Positions 12,001 to 24,700 of a DNA stretch of 64,000 nucleotides are shown here, in pieces. Location: positions 1 to 64,000 of the forward strand of contig NW_022145540.1 of the NCBI RefSeq assembly GCF_000002235.5, given 5' to 3'. Position 1 is the stretch's first letter. The number at the start of each line of letters is the position of its first letter. The notes beneath the pieces are model-generated. The model searched no databases. It worked only from the letters and a program-made list of their open reading frames with translations, and was not told the origin of the DNA. The DNA is from Strongylocentrotus purpuratus (lineage: Eukaryota; Echinodermata; Echinoidea; Camarodonta; Strongylocentrotidae). Position numbers and translations under genes: made by a program.

Positions 12001-15000
12001 ATCGAAGCACTGCAGAGATCCGTTGGTGATGACACCCAAGATGATGTTTCTGTTCCTGCAATCAGGCCAGGAGCCGACCTCTGGAACGCATTCAGTACCA
12101 GACAATTGAAGACCATTCATGCATTGCAGCTGAGGGTAGAAATAGGTAATTTCGAAGGCTGGCTGGTTATAAGGAACATTGATCGGAATACTTAGGCCAT
12201 TGAGATTAAATTCACAGTTGCTTCTAAGACTGGAACTGTTATCAACAGAGACTCCGTTGCATTCTGCACAATCAATGTTCTTGTAGATACTACCGTTGAT
12301 TATCACTCTCTCCGTTTCGTTTAAACACGGCACGCCTGCTCCTGTTTGTGAATCACAGTGCGATATGATGGCACTGTCATGGAAACACCAGCGGATAGGT
12401 GGAGGGGCGCTTCCATTGACTAAAAATGGCCGTTGTCCACAAAGATTGCTCTCAGTTTGTCTGTTGTCCAAACAAGGTGTGAAAATGATGTAAGGGGTGA
12501 GTTCCGATGAGTTCACGCTGTGGCAAAGAGCGCAATACCTGTTGCGGTAGAAGATCTCCTTGGAGTCAAAGAAGACAGTGTCATTCGCAAGCGGCTGCTC
12601 ACATCTTTGTACCAAGTCAAGGTCTGTCCTGGCTGAAGATGGACATATGCTCACCACAAGGACATCACGAATGCAAGCCGTTGACCATTCAATACCAATC
12701 GTGAACGAGGTACAACTCCAGTATTGCTTTTCTGGGAAGAACTTGGCCTTTATTGCTCGCATAGACGCGTTCTCGTTCCTATGCCCATAGCAACAATCTT
12801 CAAAATGATCGCAGTCGGAATCACAATTGCAGTAGAATTCAGGAGAAAAGCTTGAATTCGTCTGGCATCGTTCGATTGTAAAAGAGTAAGAAAAGCAGGT
12901 GTCAGCATCTGCAAAGTGAAAAGAAATTGTAATTATGAATCGTACAGCTTTATTTGCGTGAAGAGGCATATAGAAGGAACACAGAACATTGACAAAAAGT
13001 AATGGTGATGATGTTGAAAAGAGGTTTAACAAACAAAAAAGTAAAGAGAAAGGATTTATAATGTCGAGCTTGGATTGCCTAAAGTTATGACCTGAACAAG
13101 GCCCTATCTCTGGAACTGACTTATATTACCTGAAACGAGACAGTTTACCAGCAGAAAGACTTCAACGCTAATACTAATAAACTACAACTAAGTCATGCCA
13201 TCATAACCTCGTATTGTTAGTGCGGGGGGGGGGGGTCATCACTATTTTATGTTGTATAATATATCTGAATTTATAGGAATATAATTATAGGAATGAAACA
13301 GAACAAACGAATGCATTTCCAAATTCAGGTCGTTATTTTGATTATAAAAGTCACACAAACATGATGGTACGACCGTACGTAATCAACGTGCGTTGTTTTT
13401 ATCAAGCAATTCCTTTAGGGCCATACTGGTGATCATTTTTTTTATTAAAGAAAAAAGAGTTAGTAGTAAGCAAATAATCTGCTTACATATTAACCATTGA
13501 TCCTTCTCATATTCAGCATTGTCACTTACCGTTCGGACAGACGATGGATGCCGAAGGAACTTCGTCATTACGCCCTAAATAGAGAGTAGAAAAAAGGAGA
13601 ATGGTACAAGACAACTGTTATCGTCTTTATCCATTTTTACAGTACTTCACTTATATTAAACTGTTTAAACCATTAGTTAAAAGCTGGCTACATTACCCCT
13701 TATGATGAGGTACTCTACAGTTTAACCAAAAATTGTCTCGTTTGTACATTCTGTATTCCTTTTAGTTACTGCAATGGGAGGAAGTTACACTCACTACTCC
13801 TGTTTGATGTACCATTATGTACCTGCAAGTATAAGCTTAGACGTTTAACCTTATTAGGAGAATGTGATCAGGCCATATTGGTCCATGTTCCCTTGGCCTG
13901 GAAGCCAGACAATTTAAGGTCGGCTCAGCCCGTATACATAAATTATCTGGTAGTTTTATTTTCAGAGTGTCTTTCCTATTCTTACTTTTCAGTTCTAGCT
14001 ACCGTGGATAATAATAGTTGGTAAGAGAAAACCACCACTTTGTTCGGGTATAATATGCTGGTACGCTTATATAATATCACATTTCATAGGAACTGAAAAG
14101 CCTCTCTATTTCAATTGAAGTGTCAAGTGAACGTATAATGCCACACGGTATACGGATTGTTATTAGATCGATACAAAACAAAAATATATAAATAAATAAA
14201 TTTAAATAATACGAAAAATAGACAAACCTAAAATAAAGAACAATAACAGGCTATATACCATGCCTCCTGAAATATTCTTTATAAAATATATAAATACAAT
14301 TAAGTTATACAAAGTAATATTTACATGGATATGACTGAATAAACCAATATAGTTCTCGATAGTTCATTGCGTAATGCATTTATGTCACAATTCCAACGTA
14401 AGCAAAAGGCAGGTACTCAATTTCATTAACTTGTTCTATTTTTTTACACTTTTGAATTACATAAATTTGTAGATTTTTTTCTTCACCTTTGAACGAGTCC
14501 AAAATAACATGAAATGCATTTTTTCTTTATATAGAGCATGGATTTACTAGCGTAGAAGCTCCATGGTATATCCTATCTGTAAAATTTAAACGTTATCAGT
14601 GTCCTAGTATTCAAAGTATGCAAGGAAATCCGTTTACTCTCTAGACTTCACTGTCAGACACTATTGAGTGACTGACTCCTTTTTTCATTGGTAATAACAT
14701 ATGTTGGAATTTAACCTTTCCGTTTGTTTTGGCCTGCAAATGGGACATAGTTCTTATATGAAATTCAGGGTAACTGCGATCTTATGTCTGTTTTCTTTTT
14801 TCTCGTGCCCCTAAAGACGGTTACTTTCTCTAGCGGTAGGCCTAATACAGCTGAAATTACGGTAAAACTAAAATAAAAGGAACACGCATAACAGTGTGAA
14901 TTCACTAACGTACTGAGGTCATAATAATGGTTGTATATAGGGGGAAGCAAGAGAAGAGTGCAATGATATAACAGGTTAGGCCACTTTGAATGTGCTCTTC

Positions 15001-15391
15001 AAATATGGTGCGTTCTGCATAGGCCCTCTCTCTATCTCTTTCTCCCTCCCTCTCCTTGCCATACAAGGGCTCTCCAAATTCCTCTCCAGGGTCCTGCCAA
15101 TATTCTTAGTCTGTTTATCCAAACATCTTCATTGTTAGCGACTCAAGAGGTAATACCTCTACTAAACACGTCTGAAAGCTTCCACTTACAAGAGGCGGGC
15201 ACATCGCGAGACTTATTTTATAACTCACCGGTATTAGTGCTCATCCAAGAATTCGAGTAATCGTCTACTGCACCACCCTCCTCATAAGAATACTGATTTT
15301 CACCATCAAGAGCGCAATATGGATCAGAACAAGAACAAAACGGTAAAGTTTTAAGCAAGAAAACCAACAACAAGACACGGTTGAGAGCCAT
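9088..15391 (-). CDS. SMB-domain Methuselah-like (family B) G-protein-coupled receptor, copy B
   Basis: Complete six-exon gene, 904 codons plus stop: 15229-15391, 13530-13574, 11473-12908, 10928-11194, 10018-10509 and 9088-9399. All introns are GT/AG and the phases agree (1, 1, 0, 0, 0). Residues 1-22 form a signal peptide (LLLVFLLKTLPF core). An SMB domain follows at about 73-112 (YCNCDSDCDHFEDCC). Then comes a long Cys-rich extracellular region with many N-x-S/T sites. The seven helices occupy about 590-850, with Methuselah/secretin-type signatures: LRNLQGLSIMSF in TM2, HYFLLAVFTWTNIL in TM3, GTSCWI in the second extracellular loop and SLQGVFVFVFF in TM7. No HL(S/T) GPS cleavage site was seen before TM1, unlike classical adhesion GPCRs. 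It should sit in the plasma membrane and couple to G proteins; the ligand is unknown. The start is the ATG before the signal peptide, shared with copy A. Confidence 0.9.
9665..9780 (+). repeat. Degenerate 'ttgtccggg' repeats in intron 5 of copy B
   Basis: Phrases 'cagttgtccgggggtaatttt', 'aaaattgtccggga', 'gagttgttcag' and 'gtctgtccgg' resemble the 7785-8110 minisatellite unit but are spaced irregularly. Confidence 0.5.
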
Positions 15392-15872
15392 GTTAACGCA
15401 AACCGCTGAAACACACTCACAATCGTGAAGATGTGCAAACTGAAATGTGCAAGAACGTACAAGATGGCCTTGTTATCGCTGTAGTGAGCAGTGAGTGATA
15501 GCTTATCAAATAAAGTTAATGGTCGATCATGTAACAATGTAAAAAGTCTATAACTTACATAGATTTTTTGTATACTACTGTCTTGTTTTCTTCTTTTACG
15601 ACCCCGTGCTTCAGTTTTGTACTGGTATTTACAATTTTCATAAAACAATAGAATATTTCTTGTACGTATACAGAGAGGAATCAGAATATTCTAATTTATA
15701 CATTTGTATCTGTCAATAGGTTTTAACAACAGAAGACGTCAGCAAAGTCGCTGTTGCCTTTTGAATTCATGAAATGTCACCAACTTTGTATAGAAGATCA
15801 CACGGCGGAAAGGAGAAATGCTCGAAGGGAGATACAAATGTGAAAATATTGAAAATTGAAAATATTTTGTCA

Positions 15873-15911
<39 letters not shown>

Positions 15912-15950
15912 AGGCTGTAAATCGCATATTGATATTAAGGACCCCGCTTT
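15392..15950 (-). promoter_or_regulatory. Upstream flank of copy B
   Basis: Homologous to 5646-6150 upstream of copy A. It includes the CRE-like GACGTCA at 15735-15741 and the 'cacggcggaaaggag' block. It differs by a T tract of about 36 nt at 15874-15909, where copy A has a short T run. A regulatory role is inferred from position and from conservation between copies. Confidence 0.5.
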
Positions 15951-15959
15951 TTAGGCTCA

Positions 15960-16164
15960 TGCTACAACATGATAATTAATACCTATCACCCTTGGCATAA
16001 AATTTATAAATCTGATGAGTTCATTTTTATTTCTTTTTGTTGGAAAATTTTCAGTTATAATTTGGTACGAGGTACACCCACGACCCCCTTTTAAAACGAG
16101 TCTAACTCCTTAGGCAGCGGTAAACAAAATATATAATGACATAACTGACGTCCTTAAGCAAGAC
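15960..16164. other. Non-coding spacer between receptor copies B and C
   Basis: Nothing recognisable. It separates the B upstream flank from the 16165-16284 inverted-repeat element. Confidence 0.5.
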
Positions 16165-16284
16165 AATAGGGACTTTTAGATTTGCGTGGACTGATACGTT
16201 TGACGTCCATTCAAGGCAGTGCATTAAAAGGACGTCGATCGTAGCAATCTACGTTGTCGTTGTGCAAATCTAAAAGTCCCTATT
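16165..16284. mobile_element. 120-bp MITE-like element with 20-bp terminal inverted repeats
   Basis: The left end 'atagggacttttagatttgc' (16166-16185) is the exact reverse complement of the right end 'gcaaatctaaaagtccctat' (16264-16283). The match extends one more base outward. Inside, 'gacgtcc' and 'ggacgtc' form a second inverted pair. The ends are compatible with a TA target duplication. There is no coding capacity, so any transposition would need a transposase supplied from elsewhere. Confidence 0.75.
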
Positions 16285-16472
16285 AAAGGGTGATGGTCGT
16301 CAGTCTCCATTTGCAGAAGGTCATAATTCGCTGACACCAGACTTGGTGGAAATATGTAAAGGGTGTTCAAGTCCCGCACACAGCAAAATAAAAATTTCAA
16401 CAGGAACAACTTTTCTGGTTTTACTATTGACTGCATAGGACCGTGAAATGGACTAGAAAAGGAAGAAGTTTT

Positions 16473-19400
16473 AGTTGTTGTTGTTGTTGATTTTATTCAG
16501 ACACGGTTAAAAACACACTTTCAGCCAAAAAGGCCGTTTTTCAGTATGTCCGTGTGTGTGGTATTACACAAATGAATTTGACAACAACATTACTATACGC
16601 CTGTCGGAAAAAAATACAATACAAACGTATTTCAAAAACATATAAAGCATTACATGGGCCCATAACTAATTGCTTAGTTACAATTATGGAGTTTTATACA
16701 TATAGCAGAAGGAAAGAGTGATAGAGATATAGGATACCTTTCAAAGTGAAGAGAAGTAAAACAAGGAAGGGGCAACAAAAGAGTAGTCAAAGATAGTAAG
16801 AAAGAAATACATAATTTACAATACATAATAATATTGGGTAAAAAGCATTACAAACATTACAAACATTTTTTAAATGGCATATTAATGATTGCTTCCGTTA
16901 TACTCTTGAGCTACTCTAACAATTTTTTAATAATTTTGCTTATCACGTGAAAGACATGGCGATTGATGATATAATTTGTTACTGGCAAAAATGCTACCCA
17001 ATCGCATAAAATTTGTTTTAGGTTTACCAATTTACAAAGTGTAGTCTGAATTTCTAAGGCAGTATACGTTTTCTTTCCAAATAAATCCGGGAGCCTAACG
17101 AATGCGATACGAATGTGTGGAATAGTTTAAAAACAAAGCATATAGCTTTTTTTTCTCCAAATGGAATTCAAGGCGATCAATATCCAAATGGGAGCTAAAT
17201 CCGGTATCAACTTTCAGAACAATGCGCAAAGCCCGATTTTGTAATACTTGTAACTGCTTGATTAAAACTATATCAGCATTGTACCATAAATGAAACAGTA
17301 ATCAAAATGAGGTTGAAAAGGTTCTTTATACAATATGATAGCAGTTTTCTTGCTCACAAAAGGCACAATTCTTTTCAAACAATAAATTATAAATTATCTT
17401 TTTCTTCAGAGATGGAATATAGATATAGGCGTCCCAACTTAAAGAAGGTGTTAAAATGACACATAGATATTTACATCCATCAACCCGTTTTAAACCCTTT
17501 AGTTTTCATCAACAATTCATTACACTTCAGCCACTTTGAAATCAATGATATTTCTTCATTTGGGCAAGAACATCCCGGTTATTAGAAGCATAGTAAAGAC
17601 ATGTGTCATCAGCATATATTATGAAGACATTGCGCTATGCATTAGTAATATCATTAAGAAACTCGGAATGAACAGCAATGTAACAAAGGCGGGGCATGAT
17701 TTACTCCAACTTACAATTGTAATTTGTTTTCTTAAAGAAAGATAATCTTCAAACCATCTTTTAAGCTATATCCTCATCAAGTCCAAGAGAATTTTTTTTT
17801 AAAACAATAATTAATGAAACACCAAATCAAAACTTTTTTCTAAAGTCCTAAGTGACAAGACCAACGATGAAATCATTGTCCAATTGTTGACGTATTTTGT
17901 CGGTAATTATTGTAACAAGTGCTGATGTAGTAGAATATTTGGAACGAAATCCAAATCGATTGTCAGACAAAATTGAATTATCCGTAATATATCTATAGAC
18001 TTGTGTGAAGACTATCTTTTCGAGAACTTTTGACAAAACTGGAAGGACTGAGTATATAGTAATTCTCGAGGATCGGTCATGCTCCCATCCTTATACAAGG
18101 AATCGAAGCATTTGCCAAAGACAAACTAATAATATGCGTAAGATACTGAACAACAAATGGCAAAGAATCTTTTAAAACAAAAGTTGGTAAACAATCTAAA
18201 CCTTGAACTTTACTCTTTGGAATGTCTTGAAAAATCTTTAGAACATCATTGCAAGATACTTGATGAAAGGGAAACAGACTTAGAGTCAAAGCGATTTTCA
18301 TCTTTCAGTTGAAAAAGAAAATAATATATTAGCAATTTCTTGGAATCAGTATGTTTATAACCATTTTGAACAAAACATTTTTTAAATTTTACTACGCAAC
18401 AATTTCCACATTTCTGCACTGTTACCATTAGCCTGAAAAAATATTAGCTGTGATATATACTCTTTTCGCCCTACGTATATAAGAAGTAACCTTTTCTTAT
18501 AATCATTCCAGTCGGAGGTTTCCAGAGAGAAATGTGCTCCTTGCAAGCATCCCTTTCCGCATCAAAGAAAATGATATTATAATAAATCCATCGTTTACTA
18601 TTTTTTCTAACTCGTTTGAAATTTAGAGAGGCATGTTTATTTAAAATGATTTTTCGAACAAATCAACCAAGTTTCAAATCCTGTCTATTTATCATTTTCG
18701 GAAAGAATGTTAAACCAAGATGCATACTTTAGATATTTGTAAAAAAAAGTTCGAAATTCCTTTTTGTCAAAGTCTCGATACGAGATGTATTTATGTCTTG
18801 AAACAGGAGACTTTGTTTTGCCAACTGCAGCAACAATAAGTGGTCACTCAATGAAATGGGTACAACGTCACAAAACTGAAAATTTTCATCATTTGAAGAA
18901 AACAGTAAATCAATTGTAGGAGAAGATGTATTAGGGGTAATAATAATATCCAATATGTCATGCGCAGTTGAGTATATACATATAGAAACTGCGCATTATA
19001 AATTTACAATTATTATTATTATTATTATTAGTTATTATTTGTTTCCTTGTTTCATTTCAAAATCACTTGCCAACAAAAGCTATGTTTTTGCATGGCAAGA
19101 AGGTGGATTCTTCATGACATCACATATCATATCACCAGTTACAATAAAATCAACTGATTGTGTATCTAAAAATTACAAAAATCAAACTGATCTAAAATTT
19201 CTTTATTAGAATCTTGGGGTCTATACCATACAACCACATACAAAGGTTTTTGTTTATCGACATGTATTCTAGCACACAATAGCTTCAAATTAACTTCAAA
19301 ATGTTTTTTTCCAAAGTCAAAGGTATATCGAATTTCGTATATAAACCCCACCACCATTTCGGTTTCTATTCATTCTCACAATATTGTATCCAGAAATGGA

Positions 19401-19700
19401 ACCTTCAAAATCTTGTATCACTAAAAGTTAGAATATCAAGTTTAATGGAAACAGCATCCCATCTATTTTGTCATGATTTTTTTAAATAATGAACATATAT
19501 TTAAGTGGCCAATTTGACCTTGTAAGAATTTAGATTTTCATACACAGTATCATAAAATATAACAAGTTTATCGTTTTGGGCTTTGGGTGCTTCATCCTTA
19601 AGGTTTATGAAATTAAAAGGTAATTCACCGAACAAGTATTTATCACACAGCCAATCGGTATCCGAGTTAAAGAAGTTAGTACTGAGTTTAGAACAATTTA
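16473..19700 (-). mobile_element. Degenerate non-LTR retrotransposon (LINE) with endonuclease and RT remnants
   Basis: Read on the minus strand, the fragments appear in LINE order. At about 19690-19510 there is ...SDTDWLCDKYLFGELPFNF... At about 19357-19170 endonuclease-like ...LYVVVWYRPQDSNKEIL... At about 18953-18730 ...SPTIDLLFSSNDENF...SLSDHLLL. RT fragments follow at 18301-18080 (KSKVQGLDCLPTFVLKD) and 18036-17850 (MSKVLEKIVFTQVYRYI, DNRFGFRSKYSTTSAL). Near 17610 the RT active site reads YADDTCLYYAS. Stops and frameshifts separate every piece, so it is dead. The 3' end, about 16473-16490, is a (GTT/AAC)n tail. Confidence 0.85.
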
Positions 19701-19863
19701 AATGAATCCATCTATTACAACAAACACATAAAACCGCATTTTCGTTCTGGGTAACTGAGTTAACTCACATGATACACGGATATTTTGTAACCATTGACGG
19801 TAATTTAATACTATGCACTTTCTGAAAATTCTAGAGTTTTTATAAATCAGTGTCCGACATAAT

Positions 19864-19979
19864 GGCCCGAATTCACAAAGGAGGTTTGTCGACAAAGTAC
19901 CTAAAAAGCGCGTCGAAACGCGTCATATGACGCACATAAACCTAGGTTTGTCGACAAACTTCCTTTGAATATTCGGGCC
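19864..19979. repeat. Foldback repeat, long form ('ggcccgaattcacaaagg' arms)
   Basis: The left arm starts 'ggcccgaattcacaaagg' and continues to 'tttgtcgacaaa'. The right arm, 'tttgtcgacaaacttcc...attcgggcc', is its imperfect reverse complement. About 40 bp of loop contains 'gcgcgtcgaaacgcgtc'. A compact copy lies at 57648-57701. Confidence 0.85.
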
Positions 19980-20189
19980 AATGAGTAGGCTGTTTAAAAT
20001 GTAGAAATTTTAATCTTTTTACCACGCTTGTAATCTTTTTACCACGCTTGTATTGAATTTACATTGAATTTGTACACAATTATAGCTGAATTTCTGGAAA
20101 CATGTGCAATGTGTTTATGGATTTTAGTTACAGAATCGATGTCTTATATTTGATATTGCTAGTTTTTTACATGTATATATTTAAAGGTG

Positions 20190-20316
20190 TTATCTATTGT
20201 GCCGAACATGTAAACATGAATATTCCAGCCATGGCTGTCCTTCATGTAAAATTGTCTTTGTATGAACCATGTTTGTGCTATAATAAAAACCATTTTTGAA
20301 TTGAATTGAATTGAAT
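20190..20316 (+). mobile_element. Probable LINE 3' end with (TTGAA)n tail
   Basis: The sequence runs into 'ataataaaaaccatttttgaattgaattgaattgaatg'-type pentamers at about 20296-20316, a tail style seen in 5'-truncated LINE copies. A reverse-oriented relative with 'caattcaattcaaat' lies near 49112-49130. No coding sequence remains, so the assignment rests on the tail only. Confidence 0.4.
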
Positions 20317-20458
20317 GAGTACATTTCTGTCATCCTTGATGGGGGCGGTGAGGGTCAGTGACCTATTTAGATAAACCAAAAAACTAATCACGTGAAAGCT
20401 GGTGAACACCTGTGGCCTGGTCACGAAATTCAATATTTAACGTTTATTTTTGAAGGTG

Positions 20459-20459
<1 letters not shown>

Positions 20460-20493
<34 letters not shown>
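20460..20493. repeat. (TA)n tract about 100 bp upstream of the copy C start
   Basis: A pure TA dinucleotide run of about 34 nt ending about 98 bp before the copy C ATG. It is a length-variable microsatellite in the presumed core promoter or 5' UTR. Confidence 0.8.
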
Positions 20494-20496
<3 letters not shown>

Positions 20497-20590
20497 TTGG
20501 CGATGTAAAGTGATCCATTAGTTTATTATAACGTTTATTTTGGAAAAAACGTTTATCACTTGTCTGATGAATAGATTTGCAATGGATAGA

Positions 20591-21648
20591 ATGGCTTCGA
20601 AACGCGTGATTTTTCTGCTATTCTTACTAAAAATAACATCAATTTGTGACTGTTCTAATTTAGATCCGAATTTTGGTTCTGCTGACGGAAACACGTCCTC
20701 ATCGGGTCCGAGCAAGTTCGAGATTCGACTGCCCTCGTCTTCGTCCTCGTCTTCGTCCTGGTCTTCCAGCTGGAGCGGTAAGGAATAGATACGTCCAACT
20801 ACAAATGCATTCATACATTTTACCCCTCAGTTACTTTCTTATTTATCTTTGATTACCATCTTAATTACTTTGGTATTCATAATACGTCCAACTATAAATG
20901 CATTCAAACTTTTCTAAATACTCTAGTATTGTTACTTACTTTGATAATTTATATTTCATTCAGCAGGTAGAAAGACATCTTGGTGCCGTTCCAATGATGC
21001 GACTGCCCCCCCCCCCCTCTATGGGTTGAACCACACTACGCCATTGGTGACTGGGGTTTCTTGCTTTTTTCATGAAGTAAATCACCTAACCCTCAATTAA
21101 ACCAGTTCTCTCTTCTCCTTCTTTTGGTATACTGTAGAAAACGATGATGATGACTTTTCATATTTGATTTGTCCTGCTGGTGAGTATCCCATCAATTTTG
21201 TTTTGGTTATTTAGTGGTTTTAATCAAGTTGAGCAGAACAATGTTTAAAGCCTGACTCATCATCATACTTTCGAAATCATCGTCTATTCAGGGGATTTCG
21301 CTTTAAGGGGTGTGGGGATGTAATTCCCCCTGTTCTGTTTAAATAATCAAACGAATTTTGTGAGCTTTTATGTACTTGGAAAGAAATATAATCATTAGTT
21401 GGAAACTATACAAAATTCATGGGTTTTTAACTTGGGGAAAATGGAAACGTCTGTCGGCACACTTAGGTTTTTTTTTATTCATCGGCAAATTTGTTGAACC
21501 TTATTTTTGTTACTTGCTCGCTTGTTTAAAGCTTTTCAGTTGACTTTTCGGCAACACTATTATGTTCTAGTGAATCTCCCGATCATCTTGTCTATCACAT
21601 TACAACAATATTCAAAATAATGTAATTAACATGGGGATGGCTGAACTC

Positions 21649-21681
<33 letters not shown>

Positions 21682-21749
21682 ACCTCCTCTCCCTCTCTCT
21701 GCCCCCCTCTCCCTCTCCCTCTCTCTACCCCTCTCTCTCTCTACCCCCT

Positions 21750-21781
<32 letters not shown>

Positions 21782-24700
21782 TATAAAAAATACGGGCGGC
21801 ACCTGCATCAGGCTAGTAACTCCATGGTTTGCTCAAGGCGAAACAAGTTGTTTAAGCAATCACGAGGCCTGTAGGTTGCCCTTGTCAATTCACCAATTTT
21901 CATCTTCAGTTGTTTAAATCAATCAGACCATTCAATTTAACACGAAATGTGCGTGGAATATCATTGTTCCGATTTGAAATTCCTCAGTCGAACAGTTTGA
22001 CTGTTCTGGCTGTTTTATGCTTTTGTTTGACTCTACATAATAGGCAATAAAGTCTGTTTAAAGTTTACAACTTCAACTGGTTAGTGCTTTATTCTAGTAA
22101 TCTTCATTCTGGTTGTCAAGTCAGTACATAACACAAGAGGGCGCACTGCCACTCTAAACCATATATAACATCCTTCCTTCTTTAAGAAGTTAATACCTGT
22201 ATATTAGTTTGTCGGCCTGAAATGCATATATGAATGCCCATGTCAGTACACATAAATCTAATTATAAATCCTCTGGAAATATCTGTGTTTATAGAAATAG
22301 TATCATAATAAATCAACTTCAGCATGGATGCATAATTACACTTGAGTGGTTTTGTTGTTCTTTTGAGACAATACATATGAGCTTAAATTCTGTTTTCTCT
22401 CGATTAGTCCTTTGGAACACTGGCTTAGATTATGTATCATCTTCATCAAATTTCAAATAGATCCAAAATCAAATACTTTTGTTTTGATTTGTCTAAACAA
22501 CATCAACCAATCAATATAAACAACATACTAACTTTCTTTCTTGTTAATTAACAGGTGACTTTCCTGTATAAACAATTAACTTTCTCTTAATGAAACAAAT
22601 ATATAGTTGTCTGTCTACATCTATATAAAGTAGTTACACATAATGTTTATTTAATGATAAACAACAAAATCTTTCATGTGAGCTGGTGGATGGCGAGCTC
22701 TGGTACTACGGCGAGCTGGTCTTGGTGGTTCTTGAGTCTCTTCAGCAAGCTGGGGTTCGCGAATATCATTATTTGCTTCGCGACGAGGAGACTTCGCTAC
22801 GTGATCTGGTGAATTTGTGTCGCTACGCTTCGCTTCGGATGTTGATGGCTCTGGTTGTTCGCGAGTTACGCTAGTAGGCGTGGAGAATATATCTGACTGG
22901 TCACTGAATGTGCTACTACATGTGCGCAAGTGCTTCCTGTTTCGTCGAACTATATTGCCATTCTCTGACCTGACTAGATATGATCTGGAATCAACTTGTT
23001 TCTCTACTCTCGCTTTGTGCCATCGCTTACTCTGTGCGTTAGACTGCGGCTGAACACGAACAATATCTCCGCGTTTCAATGGTGGTAGCTCTTTCGTGCT
23101 CTTATCGTAGTACTGCTTTTGCTTCTTCTGCTTTTCCGCTTTCTTTGCGACAACTCTATTTTGTGTGCGTGGAATCAGAAGCTTGGACGCGGTTGGTACA
23201 AGAGTGCGAGTGCGACGACCATACAGGCGTTGAGCTGGCGAGCTATCAAGTCCTGCTGTGGGTGTGTTACGCCAATTTAGAAGAGCTAGCTGAAAATCTT
23301 CTTGAGCTTCAGTTGTCTTACGTAAGAGACCCTTCGCAATCTTGACGGCACTCTCCGCTTTCCCATTGCTCTTGGGATAATATGGGGAACTCGTGATGTG
23401 CTCAATCTCATACTCCTGCATGAAGGTCGCGAAATCTTGAGAGTTAAATGGGGGACCATTGTCCGACATAATGGTTTCTGGGATACCGTGACATGCGAAA
23501 ATGCTCTTTAGTCGCCTGACGACTGCTCTGGTATCTTTCTTGTGTGGCAGAGGAAGAACTTCGAAGTAGTCTGAGAAATAGTCCACAACACAAACATAGT
23601 TCTTGTTGTTCAACTCGAATAAGTCTATACCGAGTTTCTGCCACGGACGTTTCGGCAAGTCATGATTGATCAGAGGTTCACTTCTTTGCTTCGGAGCAAA
23701 GGTTGCACAGACTTCACAGTGTGAGAGATAGTCTGTAAGATCGCTTGTCATCCCTGGCCAAAATACACATTCTCTGGCCCTTGCGAGTGTGGCCTGTATT
23801 CCTGTGTGTGCGCTATGAAGTCGCTGTTTCACACGAGGTCTCACTTTGACAGGAATTACACAACGCTGTCCGCGGAAGATTATACCCTCATCATACGTTA
23901 GTTCATCACGGATGTCAAAGTATGGAGAAGTCCCAGGTGGCAGACGAGACTTGTCTTCGGGCCACCCCTCAAGGATCAGTCCCTTTACCGCTTGTAGGCT
24001 TTCATCCTGTTGCGTTTCAATCCTGATGAGCGCTAACGTCTTCTGCGACACCGCTATGTCCTCAAGCATGTGAATGCTTTCAACTTCTTTCTCTGTCGGC
24101 GATTGCTCGGAGTTCGGTAAGTATGCTCGCGACAGGGTGTCTGCTAGGTACATCTCTCTACCCGGCTTGTAGAAGATCTCTACATTGTACTGTTGCATTC
24201 GCAATAGTAATCTTTGCAGTCTCTTTGGTGTAGAAGCCAATGGTTTACGCGTTATTGTCACTAGCGGTTTGTGGTCTGTCCAAAGGATCACCTTTCTACC
24301 GTACACGTACTGATGGTTTCTTTCAAGTCCGAAAACTTGCGCAAGAAGTTCCTTCTCGATCTGAGAATATCTAGTTTCGGCCTCAGTCAACGCTCTACTT
24401 GAGTATGTCACCGGTTGGTCATTCTGAGTCAACACGAAACCCAGGCCCTTTTGTGAGGCATCACCTTGACCCTCTACCGGCAACTGCTGATCAAAGTATC
24501 GGAGAACCGGTGCTTCTGTAACAAGTCCTTTGATCGCGATGAACGCTCTAGACTGTTCTTCTCCCCAGTTCCAGGGAGTGTCCTTGTGGGTCAACCTACG
24601 TAACGGTTCGCTGAGCCCCGACAATGATGGCAAGAACTTTGCTAAGTATTGAACCATTCCCACAAATCGCTGGATTCCAGGTATATCTACTGGCTGTGGC

